From a virus: a stretch of 45,097 nucleotides of DNA. Of the stretch, positions 7,375 to 13,678 are shown one piece after another. The position numbers and the translations under genes were made by a program. Location: positions 1-45,097 of IMG/VR virus record IMGVR_UViG_3300035701_000073. The stretch is one strand, 5' to 3'. Below the pieces are notes generated by a model. It did no database searches and was not told where the DNA came from. It saw only the letters and a list, made by a program, of their open reading frames with translations. Every line of letters begins with the position of its first letter. Position 1 is the stretch's first letter.

Positions 7375-9232
7375 TACCGCCTCCCATAGCTTGCATTAGT
7401 TCAGGAGAGAACTCAGATTCCATACCAGGGGGTATTTGAGCAGGGGCTCCTTCGCCCATTTCCATCCCAGGAGGTCCAGGAGGAGGAGCTGACATTGAGC
7501 TAGGAACCCCCGTAATGAATACGTCAGAGTACCGCTCAGGTGAAGGCTCGCCGAATACCTCAAGAACAGAACGGAACTTTTGTGCTGCAGCTGTTTGAAT
7601 GGCTTGATAGGTTGCAGCGTTCTGAGGATCTTGTTTAGCCATCTGTTGCAGCTGTAGTCCTGCTTGATAGAATTGGGTCATAAGTCCCATTGTAGTAGTA
7701 GCGTCTGATTTAGCAACCTCTTTGTTCATTGATACGTTGGAGAGATTACTAGTGAGGTAGATGGAGTAGTAAGGAGGAGAAGGAGGTAAGGAAAGCCACT
7801 TTTCAACTAGCGCCCCACGTTCCCCAAGAAGCATATATGGAACTTGTGGAGGAAGATTTTCGTGCACCATCCGGAGAGCGAAGTTACCGAAGGAGTCAAG
7901 GACTTGACGAACGTCTCGGATACACAGATCGAAGCGGCGTTGGCCCTCTTGAATGAGTGCCAATGTGCCTGTGGCAGTTGCACGACCACCCGCCATAGGA
8001 GACTCACGACCAAGAGAGTAGTCCGAGATACCGGTACGCCGTTCTGCTAGGTCCATGATGGTACGTATAAAGGCGGGATTAAGTTGATAAGCTTGACCAA
8101 GGGGGAACGATTCTAGATCGGCTGGGTTATCGAGAAGGAAGAACTTCCCAGGATAGATCTTGGTGTCAGGACGAAGTCCTTGTCCTTTCTTGCCTTTGAA
8201 ACATTGCATAGTAGCAATTTTGTAGTTGTCAATGAGTAGATTCATCAACGCGTACATTTGTGTTTCATAGGTGTTGGACATCTCCATAATACCGAGACCG
8301 TAGATGCCGTAGTCTCGAGGGCCGTAACGAAATAAGAATAGAGGCCAACGAGGATACGTATCAACTTCAACACGAAGAATCTTACTGGCTTCAGGATGCC
8401 AAATGACTTTGTACTTACGGAACTCACCTTCTTTCTCTAGATCGAAGCGAAGCCACGTTTCTTGTGTATGGACGAGACCAACTGTGGGCTCTTCTTCACC
8501 AGCTCGAACTTGAGCGGCTTTAGTGGCTTCAGCGTTGTAGTTGTTAGGATTTTCGGTTTTGTATTTGAGAAGAAGTTCGATATCTTCCTTGTCGATGTAT
8601 TTATCGTAACGCATCATTCGGATGTCGAGTTCTGACCAGCGTTTATAACGAGACCACCAAGGAAGATCCTCGAGTTCAGAGTAGCCGCCGGGAAGAAGGA
8701 GGTCTTTGATGGCCATACCACGACACACAGTACCTTGCTTGGTAATAACGGACGTCGATTGCTTGAAGAGACCAAAGCGTTTGACTTGAACGGTCTCACG
8801 CTCTTCTACCCAGGGGGCTAACATGACACCTGTTCCAAGGCGACAAGTTTCAAAGATAACTCGTCGAAGGGTGTTGTAGTAATCCATCTCGGTCTGGATT
8901 TTGTGTTCCATGAAGTCTTCGACTGCCTTACCAATAGGAACCCAGTCCGATGTACGAGTGGCTTTAACCGTGAACGTCGGTCTGTATGCGTTCATGGTAT
9001 TCATTAGACGCGCGGTAACTGCATCTACGAATGTAGCGCCTAAGAGCATGGGAACGTTAGACATCCACTTCTCTTTACGAGGAGCAACCTTGCCGGTGTA
9101 TTGATCTTCCCACTCTTCGCGCTTTGCTTGCTGAGGTTCGTAGACATCTTCTTCTGCGGTAGTTATCTCTGTCTCTAGATAGTCCAAGAGGCGTTTGTTC
9201 TGTTCGGCGGGTAATTTAAGTCGTTCAGCCAT
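7298..9232 (-). CDS. Portal protein
   Basis: A 644-aa protein following the large terminase gene with a one-base stop/start overlap (TAATG). The size fits podovirus-type portals, which are larger than siphovirus ones. The N-terminal part has WEDQYTGKVAPRKEKWMSNVPMLL, then FVDAVTARLMNTMNAYRPTF, the middle has VIWHPEASKILRVEVDTYPRWPLFLFRYGPRDYGIYGLG and NTYETQMYALMNLLIDN, typical of portal stem and clip regions. The last ~60 residues are proline, glycine and glutamine rich, as in portal C-termini that reach into the head. The portal forms the dodecameric DNA gate at one capsid vertex. Confidence 0.85.
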   Translation of the reverse strand: MAERLKLPAEQNKRLLDYLETEITTAEEDVYEPQQAKREEWEDQYTGKVAPRKEKWMSNVPMLLGATFVDAVTARLMNTMNAYRPTFTVKATRTSDWVPIGKAVEDFMEHKIQTEMDYYNTLRRVIFETCRLGTGVMLAPWVEERETVQVKRFGLFKQSTSVITKQGTVCRGMAIKDLLLPGGYSELEDLPWWSRYKRWSELDIRMMRYDKYIDKEDIELLLKYKTENPNNYNAEATKAAQVRAGEEEPTVGLVHTQETWLRFDLEKEGEFRKYKVIWHPEASKILRVEVDTYPRWPLFLFRYGPRDYGIYGLGIMEMSNTYETQMYALMNLLIDNYKIATMQCFKGKKGQGLRPDTKIYPGKFFLLDNPADLESFPLGQAYQLNPAFIRTIMDLAERRTGISDYSLGRESPMAGGRATATGTLALIQEGQRRFDLCIRDVRQVLDSFGNFALRMVHENLPPQVPYMLLGERGALVEKWLSLPPSPPYYSIYLTSNLSNVSMNKEVAKSDATTTMGLMTQFYQAGLQLQQMAKQDPQNAATYQAIQTAAAQKFRSVLEVFGEPSPERYSDVFITGVPSSMSAPPPGPPGMEMGEGAPAQIPPGMESEFSPELMQAMGGGNGQPSGIPNAGGPIPVSGGNQGPVQ

Positions 9233-10734
9233 TAGATTGCAGCTCCTGTAGTAAGAGCCTGAAGATTGCGCAGGTCTACTGCGTGCTCGGTTTCGTAGGC
9301 AAGATCTTCAGTAGGAGGAGTCATCATGAACATACACCAAGTCCACGCATCTAAGACGTCTTTAGTTTTTCCACCGGGGAAGAATCCGAACTCTTCTTTG
9401 AAGTCGATGTGGGAATGATGTATGTATGCTTGTCCAGTTCGGAAGAACTGGGTACCTGCCCTAATGCGGTTTTCCTTAGATCGATCTGTATCCTTCCTGA
9501 GCGGTTCAACGACCGGCTTGTACTGTTCGTGTTTCCAGATTTCGTCAGCGAGCGGTGCAAGAGCTTGCTGAAAGCCGTAAGCCTCGATACCAATCTTGAG
9601 TAGCCCATGTTCTCTCCATCGGTTCCAAATGTCGAGTAGCGCGCGTAGAGTTTCTACGGGATCGCACCGCTTGGCCCATTCCTCAAGAAGGTATCGGCGG
9701 CTCTTATGATCGATACCGCAGACACAGACGGCGTTACGCGAGCCTAGTTTTTCAACACGACCCTGGGAAAGGGAGTGTCTTGGGTCTAGCGCAGCGTAAA
9801 TATTCATCTGACGGAAGAATACTTTTTCGCCGTCAGGTAGAATAACACCGTCTGCGTCGCGCTTGTAGTATTTGATCCAACCCTTTTTAAGTTCTGCAAG
9901 GTTCTCGTCAACGGGATCGTTCATCCATTGAGTGGCGAACACGTATGGATCGGACTCTTGTTTACGGTAGAGCCAATCAAGCGTGTACATCTCGGGGAAG
10001 ATAGGTTGTCCACCCTCGATGGCTTGACGGTAGTAGACTTTGTATTCGGGATGCTTCTCGATTATATAGGAGGCAACATCAATGTTAGACCAATGATTGC
10101 CCACGACTATGATGTCGCGCTCGGGAATAGGCGGGCGGAGGAGACCCTCTCGTTGCTCAAAGCGACTATTAAGTTTGTGCATAAGAGCAGGAGATTCATA
10201 AGTCTCCTCATCGACCAGGTCGTCATACACGACCCAATCAAAGTGCCCGGACGTCATTTTTGTGTCCCAACCAGCCGCGGTCCAGGTAGCTTCAGGCCAA
10301 TCAATTTGTCGTGGTAGGCAAGCCTCTTCCTTGTTCCATCGTTTAGATTTTTCTGGTAGCAACTCTGGATAGAGTTGCCTTAAGAAGGGGGCAGACTCAA
10401 ATGAGGAACGGATCTTACCTACAACACGTTCAGCATTCTTGGCGCTGTTCATAACAATGAGCCCCGTTTCGTTTGGGTTACGTAGAGCGCGCCATACTCC
10501 ATAAGAGATAGTCCATATAGTGGTCTTATAGTGATTGCGAGGCACGAGACCTAAGAGGCGATGAATGTTAGAAGCGCTTTGCACTACTTGAGCCATCTCG
10601 TAGTGTAAGCTAGTTGTAAGACGATTATAGCCTAAGAGAGCAGTAGCAACGAAGAATACTGATTCCTGACTACGTTGTCGTAGATCAGAGATCAGTTGAT
10701 TCGCTTGCGAGAAGCCGCTGCTTTGCGTGCTCAT
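9232..10734 (-). CDS. terL: Terminase large subunit
   Basis: A 500-aa packaging motor. The ATPase half has a deviant Walker A, GLVPRNHYKTT (residues ~62-72), and a Walker B region DWVVYDDLVDEE. The nuclease half begins near YAALDPRHS, with an Asp expected to bind metal, and ends with DVLDAWTWCMF, which resembles the late acidic motif of the RNase H-like terminase nuclease. GAGGAG lies just before the ATG. The gene overlaps the small terminase gene by 50 bases and touches the portal start by one. Headful or site-specific cutting cannot be told from the sequence alone. Confidence 0.9.
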   Translation of the reverse strand: MSTQSSGFSQANQLISDLRQRSQESVFFVATALLGYNRLTTSLHYEMAQVVQSASNIHRLLGLVPRNHYKTTIWTISYGVWRALRNPNETGLIVMNSAKNAERVVGKIRSSFESAPFLRQLYPELLPEKSKRWNKEEACLPRQIDWPEATWTAAGWDTKMTSGHFDWVVYDDLVDEETYESPALMHKLNSRFEQREGLLRPPIPERDIIVVGNHWSNIDVASYIIEKHPEYKVYYRQAIEGGQPIFPEMYTLDWLYRKQESDPYVFATQWMNDPVDENLAELKKGWIKYYKRDADGVILPDGEKVFFRQMNIYAALDPRHSLSQGRVEKLGSRNAVCVCGIDHKSRRYLLEEWAKRCDPVETLRALLDIWNRWREHGLLKIGIEAYGFQQALAPLADEIWKHEQYKPVVEPLRKDTDRSKENRIRAGTQFFRTGQAYIHHSHIDFKEEFGFFPGGKTKDVLDAWTWCMFMMTPPTEDLAYETEHAVDLRNLQALTTGAAI

Positions 10735-11212
10735 CTACTCCTCGAGTAAGTTCTGTTGGATGACGATCACCCATAAGTTTAGCCCCTAGTTCCTCTTTCT
10801 TAAGAGCCTCGACTAGGACGGATGCCTCAAGAGCACCGATATTAATGACGGTACGATTGTCTTCAACCTTCTTGCCATAGCCCCCACGATCAAGCATGTC
10901 TTGTGCTACATCCTTGGCTATAGCCTCTGAACTAGAATTCTTAAGAAGTATCATAAGACGGTCGAAGGAGTCATAACATGCCTTATCGATCTCGTCTTTT
11001 AGATTGCGGGTTTGTTGAACAAGTTGGTCGTCGACCGGCTTATATATCTTGGCTTGCAACGTATGGAAGATTGACTTGAACTCGGCTCGGGTCATGATAC
11101 CCTGAAGTGCACGAAGGGAGATTCCCATTTGCTGAGAGATATCATCCTCGGTTTGTTTCATGAGAAGCCGGCGCGCTACTTCCTGGTATGTAACTTCCAA
11201 CATTAGTTTCAT
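10685..11212 (-). CDS. Terminase small subunit-like DNA-binding protein
   Basis: A 175-aa protein, first gene of the leftward transcript. Residues ~10-45 look like a helix-turn-helix (EVARRLLMKQTEDDISQQMGISLRALQGI), followed by a long helical part (DQLVQQTRNLKDEIDKACYDSFDRLMILLKNSSSEAIAKDVAQDML) like the oligomerisation core of small terminases. Its place directly before the large subunit supports the call. The promoter at 11239-11267 lies 27 bases upstream. The start at 11212 is chosen over a Met three codons later because GAGGAAG upstream fits it better. Confidence 0.7.
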   Translation of the reverse strand: MKLMLEVTYQEVARRLLMKQTEDDISQQMGISLRALQGIMTRAEFKSIFHTLQAKIYKPVDDQLVQQTRNLKDEIDKACYDSFDRLMILLKNSSSEAIAKDVAQDMLDRGGYGKKVEDNRTVINIGALEASVLVEALKKEELGAKLMGDRHPTELTRGVDEHAKQRLLASESTDL

Positions 11213-11238
11213 CGGCTATGGGTCTTCCTCTTGATTAT

Positions 11239-11267
11239 ATTATACAGGAATTTTAGATGGTAAGCAA
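11239..11267 (-). promoter_or_regulatory. Leftward sigma-70-like promoter for late genes
   Basis: On the minus strand TTGCTT (11262-11267), a 17-bp spacer and TATAAT (11239-11244) make a near-consensus promoter. It points at the small terminase gene and no other leftward promoter of this quality was noticed, so it could drive the whole ~28-kb late unit. Confidence 0.75.
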
Positions 11268-11301
11268 TAGCCCGTTTGTTTAAGTACTTGTGTGAATGCG
11301 T

Positions 11302-11330
11302 GCGCACCTTGTATACGATGTGCACCTTGT
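11302..11330. repeat. Operator-like direct repeat
   Basis: GCGCACCTTGT (11302-11312) recurs as GTGCACCTTGT (11320-11330). The 18-bp offset is not a whole number of helical turns but the sites are close and between the divergent genes. A regulator-binding role is inferred. Confidence 0.45.
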
Positions 11331-11410
11331 GCGACCCGTCGGATCTTGGGTTTTGGATTTTTTAGGAAACGTGGTAATGGAGGAGTCTACGCACAAAACG
11401 GGTGGGGGTC

Positions 11411-11428
11411 CATAAATATATATTTATG
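11411..11428. repeat. Perfect 18-bp AT palindrome
   Basis: CATAAATATATATTTATG reads the same on both strands. It overlaps by two bases the left arm of a second inverted repeat (11427-11471). An operator or a DNA-unwinding element is possible. Confidence 0.6.
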
Positions 11429-11471
11429 AGAAAGATATTCTCGAGATTCTATCCATCGAAAATCTTTCTCA
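11427..11471. repeat. Inverted repeat, 10-bp arms
   Basis: TGAGAAAGAT (11427-11436) is complementary to ATCTTTCTCA (11462-11471) with a 25-base spacer. If transcribed it would fold ahead of the first early gene and its AAGGAG-containing leader. Confidence 0.5.
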
Positions 11472-11520
11472 AATCTATATAAGGAGTAACATTTGAATGT
11501 ATAAAAACGTTTGAACGAAC

Positions 11521-11547
11521 GTAAATCGTTTATTATTAACAATTTAC
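11521..11547 (+). promoter_or_regulatory. Leader hairpin before first early gene
   Basis: GTAAATCGTT and AACAATTTAC pair at 9 of 10 positions with a seven-base loop. It ends 22 bases before the GGAG of the next gene and overlaps the weak TATTAA candidate -10 element. Confidence 0.4.
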
Positions 11548-11577
11548 ATCGAAACCCAAAAACGAAATGGAGACACA

Positions 11578-11757
11578 ATGTCAAACTTAATTGAGAGAAT
11601 TGAGAAAGTGAAAAGCGTTGAAGAGTTAGTTAAGTTAACGAGTTTTGAGATAGTGAAAAAATCTCTCATATCTCATCTCAAAAATCGTGAATATCATAAA
11701 GAACGTAATGCGAGAATTACGATTATCTTGAAGAAGGCGAAAGAGTTAGGATTGTAA
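11578..11757 (+). CDS. Small basic paralogue A
   Basis: A 59-aa protein starting MSNLIERIEKVKSVEELVK, with GGAG six bases ahead of the ATG. It ends LKNREYHKERNARITI then ILKKAKELGL. The C-terminal half matches three other small proteins encoded at 11903, 13231 and 16457, especially 11903 (LKNREYHKAHNQKN then ILAKAKAAGI). The DNA is markedly AT-rich compared with the GC-rich paralogue next door, although the proteins are alike. The fold is probably two helices with a basic C-terminal one. The function is unknown; a nucleic-acid or ribosome partner is possible. Confidence 0.75.
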   Translation: MSNLIERIEKVKSVEELVKLTSFEIVKKSLISHLKNREYHKERNARITIILKKAKELGL

Positions 11758-11791
11758 CTGGCCCTTAACGATCTATGTGAGGAGGACTACT

Positions 11792-11845
11792 ATGAAATAT
11801 ATAAGAGGCCCCCCGGACTTCCGGTCTACCCGTCTACGAGCCTAG
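11792..11845 (+). CDS. Possible leader peptide (17 aa)
   Basis: The ATG follows GAGGAGGA by five bases and opens the peptide MKYIRGPPDFRSTRLRA. A similarly led peptide, MIHSRAPPTCQQTLDFCFK, lies at 12423. Both are short with R-x-P-P near the start. The strong ribosome sites are the only support. Confidence 0.3.
   Translation: MKYIRGPPDFRSTRLRA
11812..11829 (+). repeat. Direct repeat flanking paralogue B, left copy
   Basis: CCCGGAC-four bases-GGTCTAC here matches CCCGGAC-five bases-GGTCTAC at 12109-12127, on the other side of paralogue B. Confidence 0.5.
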
Positions 11846-11902
11846 GGCACGGTGCCCACCCCTTCAACCCTACTGACGCCCTACAGGGCAAAGGAATCTC
11901 GA

Positions 11903-12079
11903 ATGTCTATCAACATCGAAACCATCAAGACCCTGGCCGACGCAAAGAAAGTCCTGACCGACGACCAGATCATCTCGGCGATCAAGTCCTACCTCAAGAA
12001 CCGGGAGTACCACAAGGCCCACAACCAGAAGAACGCGATGATCCTGGCTAAGGCTAAGGCTGCTGGCATCACGGTCTGA
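11903..12079 (+). CDS. Small basic paralogue B
   Basis: The ATG at 11903 is chosen because AAGGA lies eight bases ahead; an upstream in-frame ATG at 11852 would read through hairpin sequence. The 58-aa product begins MSINIETIKTLADAKKVLTD and contains LKNREYHKAHNQKN and ILAKAKAAGITV, close to paralogue A at the C-terminal half. Its third codon positions are mostly C or G, unlike A. It is flanked by a 9-bp inverted repeat and an 18-bp imperfect direct repeat. Function unknown. Confidence 0.75.
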   Translation: MSINIETIKTLADAKKVLTDDQIISAIKSYLKNREYHKAHNQKNAMILAKAKAAGITV

Positions 12080-12091
12080 ACCTAATAGCGG

Positions 12092-12134
12092 AAGAACATT
12101 ATTAAGGGCCCGGACGCCCTGGTCTACTGTTCTT
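12092..12134 (+). ncRNA. Two-stem structure after paralogue B
   Basis: AAGAACA (12092-12098) pairs with TGTTCTT (12128-12134) and encloses AGGGC-CCGGAC-GCCCT (12105-12120). ATTAAG at 12101 can alternatively pair with CTTAAT at 12132, so two exclusive folds exist. It may act as a transcript end or switch. No U-tract follows. Confidence 0.35.
12109..12127 (+). repeat. Direct repeat flanking paralogue B, right copy
   Basis: This copy of CCCGGAC-n5-GGTCTAC matches 11812-11829. With the GGCCCTTAA/TTAAGGGCC inverted repeat it brackets paralogue B. Confidence 0.5.
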
Positions 12135-12171
12135 AATGATTTCTTTCCCCACCCAAAGGGGAATAACTAGA

Positions 12172-12371
12172 CAGTTTGGATGATGATTCTACTCATAGGC
12201 ATCAAACGTGTCTAAGCTCAGCAAGGTCGTTAGGGTAATACAATATATACATATATGATATATTATATATATGTATATTAAATAGTATGTATCTCTCTCG
12301 TGCCACCCTTGGGCTACTACTCACAGCATGTACGTTTTGTCCTATATTTAGCGTCGTCATCATCCAAACTG
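12172..12371. repeat. 15-bp perfect inverted repeat enclosing 170 bp
   Basis: CAGTTTGGATGATGA (12172-12186) is the exact reverse complement of 12357-12371. The enclosed sequence includes an AT-rich 12-bp stem at 12245-12256/12267-12278. Confidence 0.8.
12245..12278. repeat. AT-rich 12-bp stem-loop
   Basis: ATATACATATAT pairs with ATATATGTATAT around a ten-base AT loop. Such an element melts easily and often marks origins, though it would also be a weak RNA hairpin. Confidence 0.6.
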
Positions 12372-12422
12372 CTCATCTAAGGCCTAAGAGGCCACACACG
12401 CACTAAAGCGTTAGGAGGACAT

Positions 12423-12482
12423 ATGATACATTCAAGAGCGCCACCAACGTGTCAACAAACCCTTGACTTTTGTTTCAAATAA
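12423..12482 (+). CDS. Possible leader peptide (19 aa)
   Basis: AGGAGG lies a few bases ahead of an ATG that opens MIHSRAPPTCQQTLDFCFK. It overlaps the promoter at 12463-12491, so it would need a transcript from further upstream. Confidence 0.25.
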   Translation: MIHSRAPPTCQQTLDFCFK

Positions 12483-12491
12483 GCGTATACT
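12463..12491 (+). promoter_or_regulatory. Rightward early promoter 1
   Basis: TTGACT (12463-12468), 17 bp, TATACT (12486-12491), followed immediately by an overlapping TATAAT. It shares the T-rich spacer start and TATA-(G/C)-TATAAT arrangement with promoters at 13114 and 16033. The predicted transcript start lies near 12498, just before an AAGGAG. Confidence 0.75.
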
Positions 12492-12518
12492 ATAATTGAG
12501 ATAAGGAGACTCAACAAC

Positions 12519-12644
12519 ATGTTCTACATCATCAATGCCTACGGCAACATCATGCATCGTTGCGGGGCGCTCAGAGTGGCAGAACTGCTTCTCGAGGGCT
12601 ACACCTACGGACACAACAGCGTCTACACCATCATGGAGATCTAA
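12519..12644 (+). CDS. Small hypothetical protein (41 aa)
   Basis: The first gene after promoter 1; AAGGAG lies ten bases ahead of the ATG. The product begins MFYIINAYGNIMHRCGALRV and ends NSVYTIMEI, and looks like a tiny alpha/beta protein with strands at both ends. Strong promoter, good ribosome site and GC-rich third positions support it. Function unknown. Confidence 0.65.
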   Translation: MFYIINAYGNIMHRCGALRVAELLLEGYTYGHNSVYTIMEI

Positions 12645-12690
12645 CGTAGTGCGTTACGCACTGCACAAGGTCCGAAAGGAGGCATGAAGC

Positions 12691-12753
12691 ATGTTCGACA
12701 TCAACTTCTGTTGGCACACCGTATGGTTCTGGTTCGCAATCACTCTACGATAA
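12691..12753 (+). CDS. Hydrophobic miniprotein (20 aa)
   Basis: AAAGGAGG lies eight bases before this ATG, better spaced than for the overlapping ATG at 12684, which opens a different frame. The product MFDINFCWHTVWFWFAITLR is rich in tryptophan and phenylalanine and could insert into a membrane. Its stop TAA forms part of the TAAGGAG that leads the next gene, so it may also act as a translation-coupling leader. Confidence 0.4.
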   Translation: MFDINFCWHTVWFWFAITLR

Positions 12754-12762
12754 GGAGCACAC

Positions 12763-13086
12763 GTGTACAACAACGACAAGGACGGACACATCTACACACA
12801 AGACGCTTCTTGGCGCACTACCAAGCGCGGCTGGGGAGCCAAACTGGGCACTCGGGTTCTGTGTACTGTCAACCCGAATGGACGACAGCTACAAGCGTTC
12901 CGAGAGGCTATGAGTAAGGTTCCCCTCGCTCTCGCCAAGCCCATGTCACACTACTGCCGCAGCTCCTACTACGGCACACTGATCAAGGCGGAATGGAAAT
13001 ACGGACACACTATGACCCAAGTCCGCTATACCGTTAAGTGCGACGATGGAAAGGTCCGAAAGGTCCAGATCATCAAGTCGACTTAA
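12763..13086 (+). CDS. Hypothetical early protein (107 aa)
   Basis: GTG start with TAAGGAG seven bases upstream. The sequence opens (V/M)YNNDKDGHIYTQDASWR, is basic and aromatic, and ends with paired strands (TMTQVRYTVKCDDGKVRKVQII). No family is recognised. It may be an early host-takeover protein, judged only from its position. Confidence 0.65.
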   Translation: MYNNDKDGHIYTQDASWRTTKRGWGAKLGTRVLCTVNPNGRQLQAFREAMSKVPLALAKPMSHYCRSSYYGTLIKAEWKYGHTMTQVRYTVKCDDGKVRKVQIIKST

Positions 13087-13113
13087 GACGAGAAACTACG
13101 TGTTAGCAAACAG

Positions 13114-13142
13114 TTGCTTTTGTTTTCATTGTATAGTATAAT
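13114..13142 (+). promoter_or_regulatory. Rightward early promoter 2
   Basis: TTGCTT (13114-13119), 17-bp T-rich spacer, TATAAT (13137-13142), with TATAG directly before the -10 box. The transcript should begin near 13149, giving an ~80-base leader for paralogue C. Confidence 0.8.
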
Positions 13143-13188
13143 ATAGATAGAAATGAGAGCAACTATGAGAACGAAGCAGACCGAGCAA

Positions 13189-13208
13189 TTAACGTCTTCG
13201 GACGTTAA
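13189..13208 (+). promoter_or_regulatory. UUCG-capped leader hairpin
   Basis: TTAACGTC-TTCG-GACGTTAA is a perfect 8-bp stem with the extra-stable UUCG tetraloop. It ends ten bases before the GGAGGT of paralogue C. There is no U-tract, so it is more likely a stability or ribosome-access element than a terminator. Confidence 0.7.
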
Positions 13209-13230
13209 AATCTTACATGGAGGTGCCCGA

Positions 13231-13437
13231 GTGGCAACCACACAATCAAAGCTGGAACTCGCCGAGACCCTCGAAGAGGTCGTCGAGCTCCTGGGCGGTG
13301 AGGAAGCAACGTTGCTCTTCATCAAGCGGTCCATCAACGCGAAGGAAACGAGCCGGCTGGCGCACAAGAAGTACTACCTGCGCAGACAGCTCATCCTCGC
13401 CAAGGCCAAGGAAGCCGGTCTCGACGAAGAGATCTGA
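13231..13437 (+). CDS. Small basic paralogue C
   Basis: The GTG at 13231 is chosen because GGAGGT lies six bases upstream and because it gives 68 aa, in line with paralogues A, B and D; an in-frame ATG at 13153 would translate through the UUCG hairpin. The product has an acidic helix (LAETLEEVVELLGGEE) and the family-type C-terminus (LAHKKYYLRRQ then LILAKAKEAGLDEEI). It is the first gene after promoter 2. Confidence 0.7.
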   Translation: MATTQSKLELAETLEEVVELLGGEEATLLFIKRSINAKETSRLAHKKYYLRRQLILAKAKEAGLDEEI

Positions 13438-13438
13438 C

Positions 13439-13669
13439 ATGTATCTCGGACACAAACAGTCAGTGTGGATCGACATCGACAAGGGAGATGTCGCCAAGAT
13501 CAAGAAGATCCTCGATCGCGAGACAGATGGGGAGTTCCTCTTCGGACAACTCCGCATCGAGATCGTGGGCATGGAAGACGAACAACCCACAGTAACGTAC
13601 AAGATCCACGTCTACGGCGAAGACGCGGAAGGGAAAAACGTCAATAAGGACTTCGTCCTGACCGACTAA
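13439..13669 (+). CDS. Hypothetical early protein (76 aa)
   Basis: The ATG lies two bases after the stop of paralogue C. The protein alternates short strands and helices: SVWIDIDKGDVAKIKKILDR, FLFGQLRIEIVGMEDEQPTVTYKIHVYGED, ending KDFVLTD. It looks like a small alpha/beta domain. No family recognised; translation probably depends on the upstream gene since its own ribosome site is weak. Confidence 0.65.
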   Translation: MYLGHKQSVWIDIDKGDVAKIKKILDRETDGEFLFGQLRIEIVGMEDEQPTVTYKIHVYGEDAEGKNVNKDFVLTD

Positions 13670-13678
13670 CAACCGAGT

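Larger units (their letters stand above)
11213..11577. promoter_or_regulatory. Divergent control region between late and early genes
   Basis: This 365-bp stretch separates the leftward and rightward transcription units. It contains a leftward promoter (11239-11267), a direct repeat of RYGCACCTTGT-like sequence (11302-11312 and 11320-11330, 18 bp apart), a perfect 18-bp AT palindrome (11411-11428), a 10-bp inverted repeat (11427-11436 with 11462-11471) and a hairpin (11521-11547). No clear rightward consensus promoter was found; TTGAAC (11511) with 17 bp to TATTAA (11534) is a weak candidate. A tiny ORF (ATG 11497, five codons) follows an AAGGAG. Confidence 0.6.
11758..11902 (+). promoter_or_regulatory. 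Structured leader of paralogue B
   Basis: The 145 bases before paralogue B contain an AGGAGG-led 17-codon ORF and three compact GC hairpins: CCGGA/TCCGG near 11813, GGGCA/TGCCC near 11847 and GCCC-TACA-GGGC near 11879. GGCCCTTAA at 11760-11768 is inverted at 12102-12110 on the far side of the gene. Translation control or transcript protection is possible. Confidence 0.4.
12080..12462. other. Non-coding region with long-range inverted repeat; candidate origin or structured RNA
   Basis: No gene of normal size fits here. The region holds a two-stem element (12092-12134: AAGAACA/TGTTCTT outside AGGGC/GCCCT), a small stem TTCCCC/GGGGAA near 12147-12162, a perfect 15-bp inverted repeat (12172-12186 with 12357-12371) enclosing 170 bp, and inside that a 12-bp AT hairpin (12245-12278). 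A GGCCTAAGAGGCC stem follows near 12380. The layout fits either a replication origin with an AT-rich unwinding site or a folded transcript closed by a 15-bp helix. No known RNA family was recognised. Confidence 0.5.

Noticed and set aside
9928-10317. 129-aa rightward frame opposite terminase
   Set aside because: Antisense to the large terminase with no independent support.
12080-12462. tRNA gene in the structured non-coding region
   Set aside because: Stems and loops do not form a cloverleaf and no T-loop or acceptor pattern was found.
12684-12917. 77-aa frame starting at 12684
   Set aside because: His/Arg/Thr-rich shadow of the gene at 12763; the ribosome site is better spaced for 12691.
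13217-13669. 150-aa frame starting inside paralogue C
   Set aside because: Its first half (SSSS, RRKR runs) is the other-frame shadow of paralogue C; the gene is taken from 13439.
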